Shown: positions 1 to 8,641, counted from the stretch's first letter. The stretch: DNA of 32,336 bases from Bacteroidales bacterium (GCA_017617125.1 JAFZWY010000037.1:1-32336), one strand, 5' to 3'. The notes: generated by a model from the letters alone, not told the origin. Numbers and translations: made by a program.

Positions 1-430
1 ACCTTTGCAATCAATGCAACCAATAAGGTCGCTACAAATGGAAAAGAATATTAATAAAAATACAATGAAAAATAAGGGAAAAACGGTCAACCTTATTTAG
101 GCATTGACAAACTTTAAACCAGAAACCTGAAACATTAAACATTGAACCTTGAAACAAATCCCTTGACCCTTGTACAGTCGCGGCGCGCCACGACACAACC
201 AGAAACCAGCACTTCGACCCTTCGACTACGCTTACTTCGACAAGCTCAGCACGCCGCAGGGAGCGAAGCTCAGTGACCGGCAACCAGAAACTTTGAACGG
301 CAAAGCCCTCAACGAAGTTAACCTTTAGCTCGGCGTTAGCCAAACGTGCGCCAGCATCTCCAAATCAATCGAAAATCGTACCTCGTAAATCGTAAATAAT
401 TTTTATCTTTGTCTCACTAATTTTAAAAAG
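1..430. other. Non-coding repeat-like intergenic stretch
   Basis: No convincing gene. The left part is AT-rich. Between about 105 and 300 the DNA is made of short, near-repeated phrases (variants of GAAACC, CATTGAACC, CCCTTGACC) and a GC-rich imperfect inverted repeat centred near 187 (GTCGCGGCG against CGCCACGAC, one mismatch). The phrases around 218-285, such as TTCGACAAGCTCAG, resemble short intergenic repeats common in Bacteroidota contigs; that is from memory and was not searched. A minus-strand open frame (32-343) exists but reads as translated repeat. The promoter of the next gene lies at the right edge. Confidence 0.55.
404..411 (+). promoter_or_regulatory. -7 promoter box for the 440 gene
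   Basis: TATCTTTG matches the Bacteroidota -7 consensus TAnnTTTG and ends 28 bases before the ATG at 440. No clear TTTG-type -33 element sits 19-21 bases upstream. Confidence 0.6.
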
Positions 431-439
431 CAATATGCT

Positions 440-1102
440 ATGGCAGATCAAAGACTAGAAGAGTATCGCGCATACTACGATGCACGCACGGAGCGATACG
501 CAAACAACCCTCTTATGAAACACTCATATGAGGCTGAGAAAAAATTGAGAGACTTGTTCTACCGCTACGACAATCTCGATGAAATTGGACAAAACATGGG
601 CCGACTCAACGTCGACTGCGCATTCGCAGTTACGCGCGACCAGTACGAGATGGAAAGCGAATACTACGAGAGCGTTCAGGAGCCTGTACGCAAAAAAGGC
701 GCCGACCAGATACTTGCCGAACTTGACAAGCAAAGCGAACTCTTGGACATGATGAACATGGTCAATGACCAAACCAACAAGAACAGTGTCGAAATTACTG
801 CCGACGAAGCCAGTGGAAAAGCTCTAATGGAGAACTGGAAGCAGCTCGACGAAATAGAAGTTTACACCAACGCCGTTGTTCCTGCAAGATACAAATCCAA
901 CATGCAGAATATTGTCGACAAGGCAAAAGAATCCATCATCGAATCGCGCGACAGCAAGGAAAAAACTATCGGCGACTGGGTAAACGGCTGGCGTATGAAA
1001 CCTGAAACCACCAAAGAATACAGATTCCGCCATATAATGCCATATAGCGACGAGGAAATTGAGGAACACCTCAGAAAATTTAAAAACATCATTAACAGAT
1101 AA
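440..1102 (+). CDS. Uncharacterised helical protein (first of a pair)
   Basis: 220 residues, not recognised. The protein is charged and almost wholly helical in character, with no signal peptide or membrane segment, so it is probably cytoplasmic. It is rich in Tyr near the N-terminus (YRAYYDARTERY, about residues 9-20) and ends in a basic/acidic helix. It is followed 15 bases later by a longer gene on the same strand, and the two very likely form an operon. The N-terminal parts of both proteins share a loose pattern (Y-K/R-x-Y-Y/I-D, then E-x-x-x-L and an L/I-G-Q step), which may mean distant paralogy; this is by eye only. The start fits the TATCTTTG box 28 bases upstream. Confidence 0.85.
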   Translation: MADQRLEEYRAYYDARTERYANNPLMKHSYEAEKKLRDLFYRYDNLDEIGQNMGRLNVDCAFAVTRDQYEMESEYYESVQEPVRKKGADQILAELDKQSELLDMMNMVNDQTNKNSVEITADEASGKALMENWKQLDEIEVYTNAVVPARYKSNMQNIVDKAKESIIESRDSKEKTIGDWVNGWRMKPETTKEYRFRHIMPYSDEEIEEHLRKFKNIINR

Positions 1103-1110
1103 AAGGAGGA
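1102..1110 (+). promoter_or_regulatory. Strong Shine-Dalgarno for the 1118 gene
   Basis: AAAAGGAGG lies about 7 bases before the ATG at 1118 and directly after the upstream stop codon. A near-perfect anti-Shine-Dalgarno match is unusual in Bacteroidota, where most genes start in AT-rich leaders. It fixes the start and suggests efficient re-initiation within the operon. Confidence 0.7.
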
Positions 1111-1117
1111 CAAAGAT

Positions 1118-2551
1118 ATGGCAGTTGATAAGACAATGCTCGACGCATTTTTAGGCGGATACAAGTTCTACATTGACGATATGAAGAACAAAAATATCAC
1201 GGGCGAATATTACGACGAAGTAGAAAGACTTTACAAGCGCATCGAGGAACTCGGTCAGGAATGCTCCGATATGAACGAATTCTACGCCAAGATGCAGAAC
1301 GAAAACATCACCGTGAAGATGTCGGACGCCTACACCCGCGCCCTTACCGAGGAAGGCAACAAGAAATATATGCCAAAGGACGGCGAAATTCCCGACGACA
1401 GCCAGCTTTTCAAGAACAACATAGATGCTATGCGTAATTGCATAAAAAGCCTGCGCGACAGCTATGAAGATTCTCTGAAAAAAGCTACAGAGTCGCAACG
1501 CATGAGAATTATGGTGGAAAGCAACCCCGAAGATTTGATAAAGAGCATTGAGGACATGATTGCTCTCGCCGAAGAACCGGGAATGACTTACGCCAACTTC
1601 CTGCGCATACAGATTGAACGCGGACTCGACAAGGTTGTAGAAGGTGTGGTTACACGTAAGTCTATCGAATACTGGATTGAAGCCAAGAAGGCTCTCATGG
1701 AACCCGAAATCGAAATCAAGGTACTGGAAGAAAAACTTGAAGAATACAACAAAGAAGCTTCGAAAAACAAGTTCAACATTGTTGACACACACGTTTGGAA
1801 CCTCATCTCCGACAGAATCGAAAGGAAACACCAGGCCGAGATAATAAAACGCGACAAGATTTACGATTTGTTCCATAAGATAATTAGCGACTTGGGATTC
1901 TGGAGCATCGCACATTGTCCGTTTGCACCCACCGATGTAGCACCTTGGTCTATGATGGGAAACCTCGAACTTGCAAAAGCCGACATTGAGAAGACAAAGG
2001 CTATATATCCTGGAATTATCCGCGAATACGAAAAACTTTTGTATCGCTACTTCGGACTAAGACTTAAAGATGTTATCCGCGACGAGAAATTCATCCACCT
2101 CATAAAGTCTAACTATGTTGACGATTCGCAGGAACTTATTGAGCACCTGCTTCTCGACGTATATCCTCAATGCAAGCCGTTCAATACTCTGCCCAATGAT
2201 ATAATTGAAAAGAGAAGCGCAATGTACAAAGGCAACCGCGAGAGAAATCCTCTCAGAAACGAGCCTTATATGAGGATGAAAAGGTACTACAATTCCAAGT
2301 TCGGTGAAGGCTATATGGAGAAATACATGGAAGAAATAGGTCAGAAAGACGTTGATGTCAACACGGCAAAGGTGAATAGTTCTGCCGCTCCGTGGGATCT
2401 CGCAACTTTCATCCAGCACACCGAAGGCAAGATTGCAGAACCCGACCTCAACGAAACCTTTGTTGACAATTCCGCATCGGCCAAGGTTGACGAAGCCGCA
2501 AGCGCCATAAAGGAAAAAGCCGGAGGATTCTTCTCCTTCTTTAAACGATAG
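1118..2551 (+). CDS. Uncharacterised helical protein (second of a pair)
   Basis: 477 residues, not recognised. It is strongly charged and mostly helical, with long Glu/Lys-rich stretches (around residues 85-240) that could form coiled coils. There is no signal peptide. The C-terminal 60 residues are acidic and Ala-rich, then finish with a short hydrophobic-basic tip (AGGFFSFFKR), which could be a membrane- or partner-binding peptide. It lies 15 bases after the 440 gene and has its own strong Shine-Dalgarno site, so the two are likely made together. A strong terminator starts 10 bases after the stop. Nothing in the sequence points to an enzyme motif. Confidence 0.85.
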   Translation: MAVDKTMLDAFLGGYKFYIDDMKNKNITGEYYDEVERLYKRIEELGQECSDMNEFYAKMQNENITVKMSDAYTRALTEEGNKKYMPKDGEIPDDSQLFKNNIDAMRNCIKSLRDSYEDSLKKATESQRMRIMVESNPEDLIKSIEDMIALAEEPGMTYANFLRIQIERGLDKVVEGVVTRKSIEYWIEAKKALMEPEIEIKVLEEKLEEYNKEASKNKFNIVDTHVWNLISDRIERKHQAEIIKRDKIYDLFHKIISDLGFWSIAHCPFAPTDVAPWSMMGNLELAKADIEKTKAIYPGIIREYEKLLYRYFGLRLKDVIRDEKFIHLIKSNYVDDSQELIEHLLLDVYPQCKPFNTLPNDIIEKRSAMYKGNRERNPLRNEPYMRMKRYYNSKFGEGYMEKYMEEIGQKDVDVNTAKVNSSAAPWDLATFIQHTEGKIAEPDLNETFVDNSASAKVDEAASAIKEKAGGFFSFFKR

Positions 2552-2560
2552 ACTTGACAT

Positions 2561-2612
2561 AAAAACGGAGACCAGATCCTGAAACAAGTTCAGGATGACT
2601 GTCTCCGTTTTT
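2561..2612 (+). terminator. Nested double-hairpin terminator
   Basis: AAAAACGGAGAC (2561-2572) pairs perfectly with GTCTCCGTTTTT (2601-2612). An inner perfect hairpin, ATCCTGAA (2576-2583) against TTCAGGAT (2589-2596), sits in its loop. The outer stem ends in a T run, as expected for an intrinsic terminator of the 440-1118 operon. The A run on the left arm makes it potentially active in both directions. Confidence 0.85.
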
Positions 2613-2639
2613 ACAAATAATTATGTATAATTAATGTAA

Positions 2640-2659
2640 AGACGCAAAATTTTGCGTCT
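2640..2659. repeat. 20-bp perfect palindrome before the 2677 gene
   Basis: AGACGCAAAATTTTGCGTCT is a perfect palindrome located 17 bases before the ATG at 2677. It could be an operator, a cruciform, or one of the short intergenic repeats common in this phylum. In RNA it would form a stem too tight to be a normal terminator. Confidence 0.6.
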
Positions 2660-2676
2660 CTCTAAAACTTCATACG

Positions 2677-3210
2677 ATGAACAACGGCAAAAACATCTGC
2701 AAATATCTGAAACAGGTTCGCAAAAACATTGCGGCAGAGAATAATATTCCGCTGGAACAAACCGAATGCACCTACAAAGGCGAATGCCTCGGCACATGTC
2801 CGCATTGCGAAGCCGAGGTACAATACATCGAGCAGGAACTGTCGAAAAAAGGCAAAATGAACATTCTCGGCAAAGCCGCCGCCATAGCAGGTCTTTCGCT
2901 AAGCATGGTAGCCTGCAACACAGGCAGACACCAGCTCGTTGGCGATGTTCCTCTGCGTGGAAAAATCGCAGACCCCGACACTACTCATGCCAAGGCCGTT
3001 GTCGATACTCCACCAACGCAACAACCCGAAATCATCGAGCCGCTCATGGGCATTGTCCCAATCCCCGACTCAACCATAAACAAACCTGATACCGCAGCCG
3101 TCAAAACCGAAATCGATTCAATAGTAGAAATCGAAATAAACGAAAAAGACATGCGGCTTATGGGCGACGTTTGCGCTCCAGTACGAAAACCCAAAGACAA
3201 GAAGGAATAA
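2677..3210 (+). CDS. Cys-rich head plus membrane segment protein, radical SAM partner
   Basis: 177 residues. Residues 1-58 form a small Cys-rich domain with C8, C31, C37, C41 and C44; the last three are in a C-x3-C-x2-C spacing (CLGTCPHC), suggesting a metal or Fe-S site. I recall similar heads at the N-terminus of some Bacteroidota TonB-like proteins; function unknown. Residues about 60-80 are a hydrophobic segment ending in a lipobox-like SMVAC. The remaining part is Pro/Thr/Asp-rich and probably periplasmic, without a TonB domain that I can see. If residues 60-80 act as a simple anchor, the Cys domain stays in the cytoplasm. A radical SAM gene starts 15 bases downstream, so an operon is likely. 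Confidence 0.75.
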   Translation: MNNGKNICKYLKQVRKNIAAENNIPLEQTECTYKGECLGTCPHCEAEVQYIEQELSKKGKMNILGKAAAIAGLSLSMVACNTGRHQLVGDVPLRGKIADPDTTHAKAVVDTPPTQQPEIIEPLMGIVPIPDSTINKPDTAAVKTEIDSIVEIEINEKDMRLMGDVCAPVRKPKDKKE

Positions 3211-3225
3211 GCCTCTCGACCATAT

Positions 3226-3837
3226 ATGGAAGCTGTTCCATTCATAGGCGTTTCGCGACATAGAATCAACATCGATGGCAAAGGAGTGAATACTTTGGCT
3301 GCTTTTCACGGATGCCCGCTACGTTGCCGCTATTGCCTCAATCCCACTTGTTTCGGGAAAACCGACGAACTTACACGCTATACTCCCGAAACGCTTTTCG
3401 ACTACGTGCGCATCGACAATATTTATTTTCTCTACACTGGTGGAGGCATTTGTTTCGGTGGGGGAGAACCGCTACTTAGAACCGATTTTATACGTGAGTT
3501 CCGCAAACTCTGTGGCGATGCGTGGAAAATTACAGTCGAAACTTCGCTTGCCGTACCGCGCTCGTCGGTAGAAGCCGCTGCCGAAGTCATCGACGACTTC
3601 ATTGTCGACATAAAGGACACCAATCCCGATATCTACAAAGCCTACACAGGCTGCAGCAACCGCCGTAGCCTCCAAAACCTACGCTGGCTTATTTCGGCAA
3701 AAGGCGCAGAGCACATCATGGTCCGCGTACCGCTCATCCCCAACTTCAACACCGATGCCGACCGTGACCGCTCAGTCGCATTGCTCCACGAAATGGGCAT
3801 AACGCAAATCGATAAATTCAACTACGTTGTAAGGTAA
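3226..3837 (+). CDS. Short radical SAM protein
   Basis: 203 residues. C30-x3-C34-x2-C37 (GCPLRCRYC) is the canonical radical SAM 4Fe-4S motif, and GGGEP at 78-82 is the SAM-binding glycine motif. The layout resembles small activating enzymes of the glycyl-radical/anaerobic ribonucleotide reductase type (NrdG or PflA-like), but there is no second ferredoxin-like cluster insert and no glycyl-radical enzyme beside it. It follows the Cys-rich membrane-segment gene by 15 bases. The substrate is unknown; the neighbour is a reasonable candidate partner or substrate. The gene ends just before a hairpin that serves the opposite-strand gene. Confidence 0.85.
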   Translation: MEAVPFIGVSRHRINIDGKGVNTLAAFHGCPLRCRYCLNPTCFGKTDELTRYTPETLFDYVRIDNIYFLYTGGGICFGGGEPLLRTDFIREFRKLCGDAWKITVETSLAVPRSSVEAAAEVIDDFIVDIKDTNPDIYKAYTGCSNRRSLQNLRWLISAKGAEHIMVRVPLIPNFNTDADRDRSVALLHEMGITQIDKFNYVVR

Positions 3838-3839
3838 AC

Positions 3840-3869
3840 AAAAAAAAGGCCGGGCAATCGCCCGACCTT
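3840..3869 (-). terminator. Intrinsic terminator of the large surface protein gene
   Basis: Read on the minus strand, a 10-bp GC-rich stem with one mismatch (AAGGTCGGGC against GCCCGGCCTT, loop GATT) runs straight into eight T. It lies 23 bases after the stop codon at 3893. On the plus strand there is no T run, so it mainly serves the minus-strand gene. Confidence 0.85.
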
Positions 3870-3892
3870 CTCACTATCAATCAAAGTACTAA

Positions 3893-6800
3893 TTAAAATT
3901 TCGTAACCTTTCTTACAATAACTTCGTTTGCAGTGTAGATTCTTACGAAGTACATGCCAGCAGGCTGTGCCTTGAGCGAAACGCTGATTACATCCGAAGA
4001 AACAGCTTCGCTGGAAACAATCTGTCCATCTACATTTGCAATTTCAACACGCTGAGCATTGCCGTTAGTTACAATGTTAACTATGTCGCTTGTCGGGTTC
4101 GGGTAAATTGCGATTTCTGTAGCAAGTTCGTCAACCGAAGTTACGATAGAAACATCGTTGTTGTTACGAGGATATATCTGTTTTGCGTCGTCGTAGATTA
4201 CTGCAAAACCTGTGATATCCCAGTTGGTATTGTCACCGATTGTCATATCGAGAGTCTTGAAGTTGTTTCTCAAAACTGCTTCGTTACCATTCTGCGAGAA
4301 AATAGTATTGTTACCTGTTGAACCTTCGGTGTAGGTGTTTCCTGTTTCAACATGAACATTTTCTACCTTTACAAGCTGTGAAACATAGTCGTTGATATTG
4401 TTGACAAGCTGGTCAACAGTAATAACAACTGGAGCAACCGGACCATTATTCTGAGTTGAAACTGCAGTGTTTGCTATTGGAACATATTCCAAAAGTCCGT
4501 GATACATGCTTATTGTTCCTGCGATACCTCCCGAAATAACATCACCTTCGTTGTATTCGGTAGTAATCTTGTTGCCACTGTCGTATACGAGCAAACCGCC
4601 TGTTGCATCCTTTACATACATATTTCTGTCGCTACGATATACGAAAGTAACATCGCCTGTAAGTCTGAATGTACCTTCGGTGCTTTCGAGAGCATAGAGA
4701 GCTGCAATGTTTGCAACCATTGTCGGGAAGGTGTATTGTGCAGTTGCAACAACGCTAAACTCCTCGCCTACGTATGCGATAGCCTTTATTGTAGTGCTCT
4801 GGCTAACTGCAATAGGCTCGGTGTACTGAGTAGATGTAGTTGTTGGTTCTGTACCATCGATGGTGTAGTATATTGTTGCACCTTCGGTAGCGCAAGAAAT
4901 AGTTACATTCTGTGCTTCCTCGTAGTAACCGGCTGCCGGAGTAAATACTGGAGTTGCTACTGTTGGAACATTGTCGCCTAAGTCAACAAACAAGTCAAGT
5001 GCGAAGTTGTATTCGTCGTTGCCATCGTTTGAGGTTGCGTAAGCGCCAAATGCATTAGCCGTTCCAGCCCTGAATGCGGCTGCCCTGGTATTTGTATTAG
5101 CATTAGTAATCTTAAATCCAGAATAGTTGTCAACAAGAGCCATACTTGTAAATTCGGCAATATTCCAGCTTGTGTTCGAAGAGCTTGAGAAGTTGGTGTT
5201 GCTACCATATCCAAGGCTTGCATTCGATGCATTTGTAAAGGTGTAGTTGTCACCATTGATGCTTACTGTCCATACGATAGTGTCGACATCTGTAGCAATT
5301 ACATCGTTTTCAACATCCAAAGCAATACCGTTGAGCTTGCTAGCAATTCGTGCCGATGCAATATAGAAATGGGTGTTATCTTCGTCGTAACGTGAAGCGA
5401 TGATAAGTCTGTCGCCGTTGTGCAACTGCGACAACGAAGCTATACGAGTGTAGTTTACAACAACTGGCGGATTTGCAACAAGAGCAACGGTTGCTACTGT
5501 TTCTCCGCTGGTAAGTGTAAGTGTTCCTGTAGTTACTGCATCACCTGTGAATGTAACATTCAAAGTTGCATCGGTATTCATTGTTATGGTTTCTGCATCA
5601 ACAGAGAAGTTATCAGTTACAGTAACGGTAATGTCATTTGTGAGGTTGAGGCTCGTAATGTTCAAGGTCTTAGTCTCGTTTGTACTTGTGAAGTTCAATG
5701 TTTCAGCATCAACAATAATCATAGGAGTTGTAACAACATTGTAGAAAGCTTCGGCGACAGCACTTGCTATGCAATCTTCCTTGTAAGCCTTTGCCTTTAC
5801 AGTTGTAGGTTCTGTAATTGTGAGAGCTGCTGTGTATTCTGCCGATTCTTCGGTTGGGTCAATACCATCGAGAGTGTAACGGATTGTTGCGCCTTCGGTT
5901 GCACTAAGGATTTCTACAGTTTGTACTGTAGTGTAGTTTCCTGCAGGAACCGAGAATGTTGGAGCAGCCACGATTGTTGCACTGCCTTCCATCTTTACAA
6001 AAATGTCAAGAGCAAAGTTGTATTCGTTGCCATTTACATTGCCTACCGAATATGCCCCAAATACATTATTGCTGCCGCCCCTAAACGCTATAGCTCTTAC
6101 CGTACTTTCATTAATAGTACCTAAATTGGTAATCTTATATCCTGTATAATTCGGAACAAGACCGTTAGCGGTACATTCCTCTACGCTCCAATCATAGTTT
6201 GATGCACTTGAGAAATTAGTGCTAGAAGACCAACCCAAACTTGCATCAGAAGCATTTACAAACCTGTAATTGTCATCTTCAATGTTCAGTGTCCATACTA
6301 TAGAGTCAACATCAGTAGTAATAATATCGTTTTCCACAGTTACATCAACAGCATTAAACCTGCTATTTGCAATTCTAGTCGGAGCAACTTTGTAGTGAGT
6401 TGCGTCGTTATCGTAACGTGAAGCAAGGATAACCTTGTCGCCATCCTGCAACTGGTTGAGCGAAGTGATGCGTACATAGTTTGCAGCAACAATCGGTTCC
6501 AACTTTGTGAATGTTGCGGTTGCAAGTTCGCTGTTATTCATGTTTTCCTTTATTGCAATAGCCTTAACTGTTGCAGTAGCGTCGAGTGTGAACGGTGCTG
6601 CATAAAGTGTCGACTCTGCAGTCGGGTCAGTTCCGTCAATTGTGTAGTAAATCGAAGCATCAGCTGTTTCGCAGGTGATTGCTACTTCCTGAGTTTCTTC
6701 GAAAGTTCCACCGTCGGGAGTGATAACTGGAGTTGCAACGGTTTCCATGTCGGAAACATAGTATATTTTTGTAACTACAGCACTTGTTATATCGTTCTTC

Positions 6801-8641
6801 TGTGCAAATGCATGAATAGTAGTTGTGTCGGTAAATACCAACGGTTGGGTGTATTCTATTTGAGCATCACTAGGTTCAATATTATAATATATTGTTGCAC
6901 CTTCGGTAGCACATGATATAGTAACAGTCACGCTGCCAAAATGATTTTCTACTTCCGGGTCGAAAGTAGGTGCAGCAACGGTTTCACGAACAACAATGTC
7001 TTCTGCAGTACGCGGGAAAATCTGATAGTCTGAATTATATTTTGATACAAATCCAGTTACCGTTGTTAGAACGTCGTCAGCAGCATAGTCGCTTTCGGTT
7101 ATTATACTGAATCTGTCAAAGATTTTTATAGTGTTTTCGCCATCCGAAACAATTATGTTTTGTCCGCTTATTCCTGTTACCGTCAAATTCTGAACAGTTA
7201 CAAGCTGCGACATAAAGTCGTTTTCGTTGGTCATCTGTGGTATAGTTACAACAACAGGTTCAATAGCACCATTATTTTCTGTTGAAGCAGCAATATCTGC
7301 TGTTGGAACTAATTCGTACAAACCATTATATATTGAGGTTTTTCCGCTGATTCCACCGCTGATAATATCACCATTCTCATAAGTATTGGTAATTATTGGC
7401 GTAGTGTTGTCATATATCAACATACCTGCAGTTGCATCCTTTACAAACATGTATCTACCGCTTCTGAAAACAAAAGTAACATCTCCGAGCATCCTATACT
7501 GTGCATTGTTTGCTGTTGAGTAAACTGCTGCAAGGTTTTCAAGGAATACCGGCATTGTGTATGCTGCCGAAGCAATATCGCTATTGGTATAGCCTTCCTT
7601 TAATGCGATAGCCTTTACGGTAGCCGATGCGTTAAGAGTGAACGGTCCTTCGTACAAGGTCGATTCTGCTGTTGGGTCGGTGCCGTCGGTTGTGTAGTAA
7701 ATCGAAGCCTCGTCGGTAGCACAAGTAATAGTTATCTGTTGCGGATCGTTGTAGTTACCAGCTTCGGGAGTAATTACAGGAGTTGCAACAACTTCCATGT
7801 CGCTAATATTATATAATGCAGTAGCCACTTCGCTATTTGCCATTCCGTTCTTTACAGCGATAGCCTTAACTGTAGTTGTTTCGGTAAGGGTGAATGCTGC
7901 CGAATAAAGATTGGATTCTGTTGTTGGATCATCACCATTGAGAGTATAGTGTATTGCTGCGCCTTCTTCCTCACAAGCAATGCTTACTTCCACGTTGTTG
8001 GTGTAGGTTCCAGCTGCTGGTGAGAAGGTAGGAGTTGCAACTGGCTCCAAAGGAGCTTCCAATGCAGTAACAGACAACAAAATATTGTCCATACGGGCAT
8101 TTTGAGAACCAGTATTTGTTATTACTATTTCAAAATTCTCAACTGTTGATTCAGCGGTGATTGTCCATGACTTTGCCGAACCTTCAATAGCAATACCCTC
8201 GGTTGATGAAGTTACCGAAAAAGTATTCTTGTTTGCGAGAAAATTCAACGACATCTCGTAAACACCGCCTGTCGGGAGGTTGGAAATTGTCCACGACTGG
8301 TTGCTCTTGGACAACAATAACTCTGGAGAATCTCCTCCTGCTGATGTTTCTGCATACAACTTAGTATTGGCGGATGTCTGCGCATAAGTCAGCGTTGCAC
8401 CTCCATAAACGGTAGTTCCCGAAAAATCGTATGCACTAGGTGTTGTTCCCGTAGCACCATCTGTCCAGGTTTCGTACCACAGGGTGTCGCTCACCTGTAT
8501 CTGCGCCCACAGGCCGCCAGACACCATCATCATCGCCAAAGCGACTACGACAGTCTTCATTTTTTGCGAATGGCTTTTCAGACCCTTCGCAAGTTTTCCA
8601 AAACTAAAGTTATGGAAAACGTTCATGTAAAGTTCTCTCAT
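3893..8641 (-). CDS. Giant modular T9SS-sorted surface protein
   Basis: 1582 residues if started at 8641; alternative ATGs are at 8626 and 8560. The signal peptide is the stretch at residues 28-47, ending LWAQ. About six chitobiase C-terminal-like beta-sandwich repeats follow (near 201-280, 285-362, 555-630, 635-713, 890-970 and 1227-1305), each with an A-x-I/H-Y-Y/T-x-x-D/N-G-x-x-P-T core. There are two OB/DUF6359-like modules (about 366-553 and 1309-1498), two related modules opening with RI-x-S-L-x-Q-L-x-x-G-D (about 720-885 and 1060-1222), and a BACON-like sandwich (about 972-1058). Residues about 1505-1582 are a T9SS type A sorting domain (IYPNPTSD to VRKVTKF). No catalytic domain is seen; an adhesin, glycan-binding or scaffold role is inferred. 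It is a single-gene unit with its own terminator. Confidence 0.9.
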   Translation of the reverse strand: MRELYMNVFHNFSFGKLAKGLKSHSQKMKTVVVALAMMMVSGGLWAQIQVSDTLWYETWTDGATGTTPSAYDFSGTTVYGGATLTYAQTSANTKLYAETSAGGDSPELLLSKSNQSWTISNLPTGGVYEMSLNFLANKNTFSVTSSTEGIAIEGSAKSWTITAESTVENFEIVITNTGSQNARMDNILLSVTALEAPLEPVATPTFSPAAGTYTNNVEVSIACEEEGAAIHYTLNGDDPTTESNLYSAAFTLTETTTVKAIAVKNGMANSEVATALYNISDMEVVATPVITPEAGNYNDPQQITITCATDEASIYYTTDGTDPTAESTLYEGPFTLNASATVKAIALKEGYTNSDIASAAYTMPVFLENLAAVYSTANNAQYRMLGDVTFVFRSGRYMFVKDATAGMLIYDNTTPIITNTYENGDIISGGISGKTSIYNGLYELVPTADIAASTENNGAIEPVVVTIPQMTNENDFMSQLVTVQNLTVTGISGQNIIVSDGENTIKIFDRFSIITESDYAADDVLTTVTGFVSKYNSDYQIFPRTAEDIVVRETVAAPTFDPEVENHFGSVTVTISCATEGATIYYNIEPSDAQIEYTQPLVFTDTTTIHAFAQKNDITSAVVTKIYYVSDMETVATPVITPDGGTFEETQEVAITCETADASIYYTIDGTDPTAESTLYAAPFTLDATATVKAIAIKENMNNSELATATFTKLEPIVAANYVRITSLNQLQDGDKVILASRYDNDATHYKVAPTRIANSRFNAVDVTVENDIITTDVDSIVWTLNIEDDNYRFVNASDASLGWSSSTNFSSASNYDWSVEECTANGLVPNYTGYKITNLGTINESTVRAIAFRGGSNNVFGAYSVGNVNGNEYNFALDIFVKMEGSATIVAAPTFSVPAGNYTTVQTVEILSATEGATIRYTLDGIDPTEESAEYTAALTITEPTTVKAKAYKEDCIASAVAEAFYNVVTTPMIIVDAETLNFTSTNETKTLNITSLNLTNDITVTVTDNFSVDAETITMNTDATLNVTFTGDAVTTGTLTLTSGETVATVALVANPPVVVNYTRIASLSQLHNGDRLIIASRYDEDNTHFYIASARIASKLNGIALDVENDVIATDVDTIVWTVSINGDNYTFTNASNASLGYGSNTNFSSSSNTSWNIAEFTSMALVDNYSGFKITNANTNTRAAAFRAGTANAFGAYATSNDGNDEYNFALDLFVDLGDNVPTVATPVFTPAAGYYEEAQNVTISCATEGATIYYTIDGTEPTTTSTQYTEPIAVSQSTTIKAIAYVGEEFSVVATAQYTFPTMVANIAALYALESTEGTFRLTGDVTFVYRSDRNMYVKDATGGLLVYDSGNKITTEYNEGDVISGGIAGTISMYHGLLEYVPIANTAVSTQNNGPVAPVVITVDQLVNNINDYVSQLVKVENVHVETGNTYTEGSTGNNTIFSQNGNEAVLRNNFKTLDMTIGDNTNWDITGFAVIYDDAKQIYPRNNNDVSIVTSVDELATEIAIYPNPTSDIVNIVTNGNAQRVEIANVDGQIVSSEAVSSDVISVSLKAQPAGMYFVRIYTANEVIVRKVTKF

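Noticed and set aside
32..343. Minus-strand open frame of 103 codons
   Set aside because: It covers the repeat-like intergenic block, has no start context and a product of odd composition.
1151..1915. Long minus-strand open frame inside the 1118 gene
   Set aside because: Antisense shadow; the plus-strand frame has the ribosome binding site, operon context and a terminator.
4499..6124. Plus-strand open frames inside the giant surface protein gene
   Set aside because: They are antisense shadows of the beta-sandwich repeats (Cys- and Ser-rich products).
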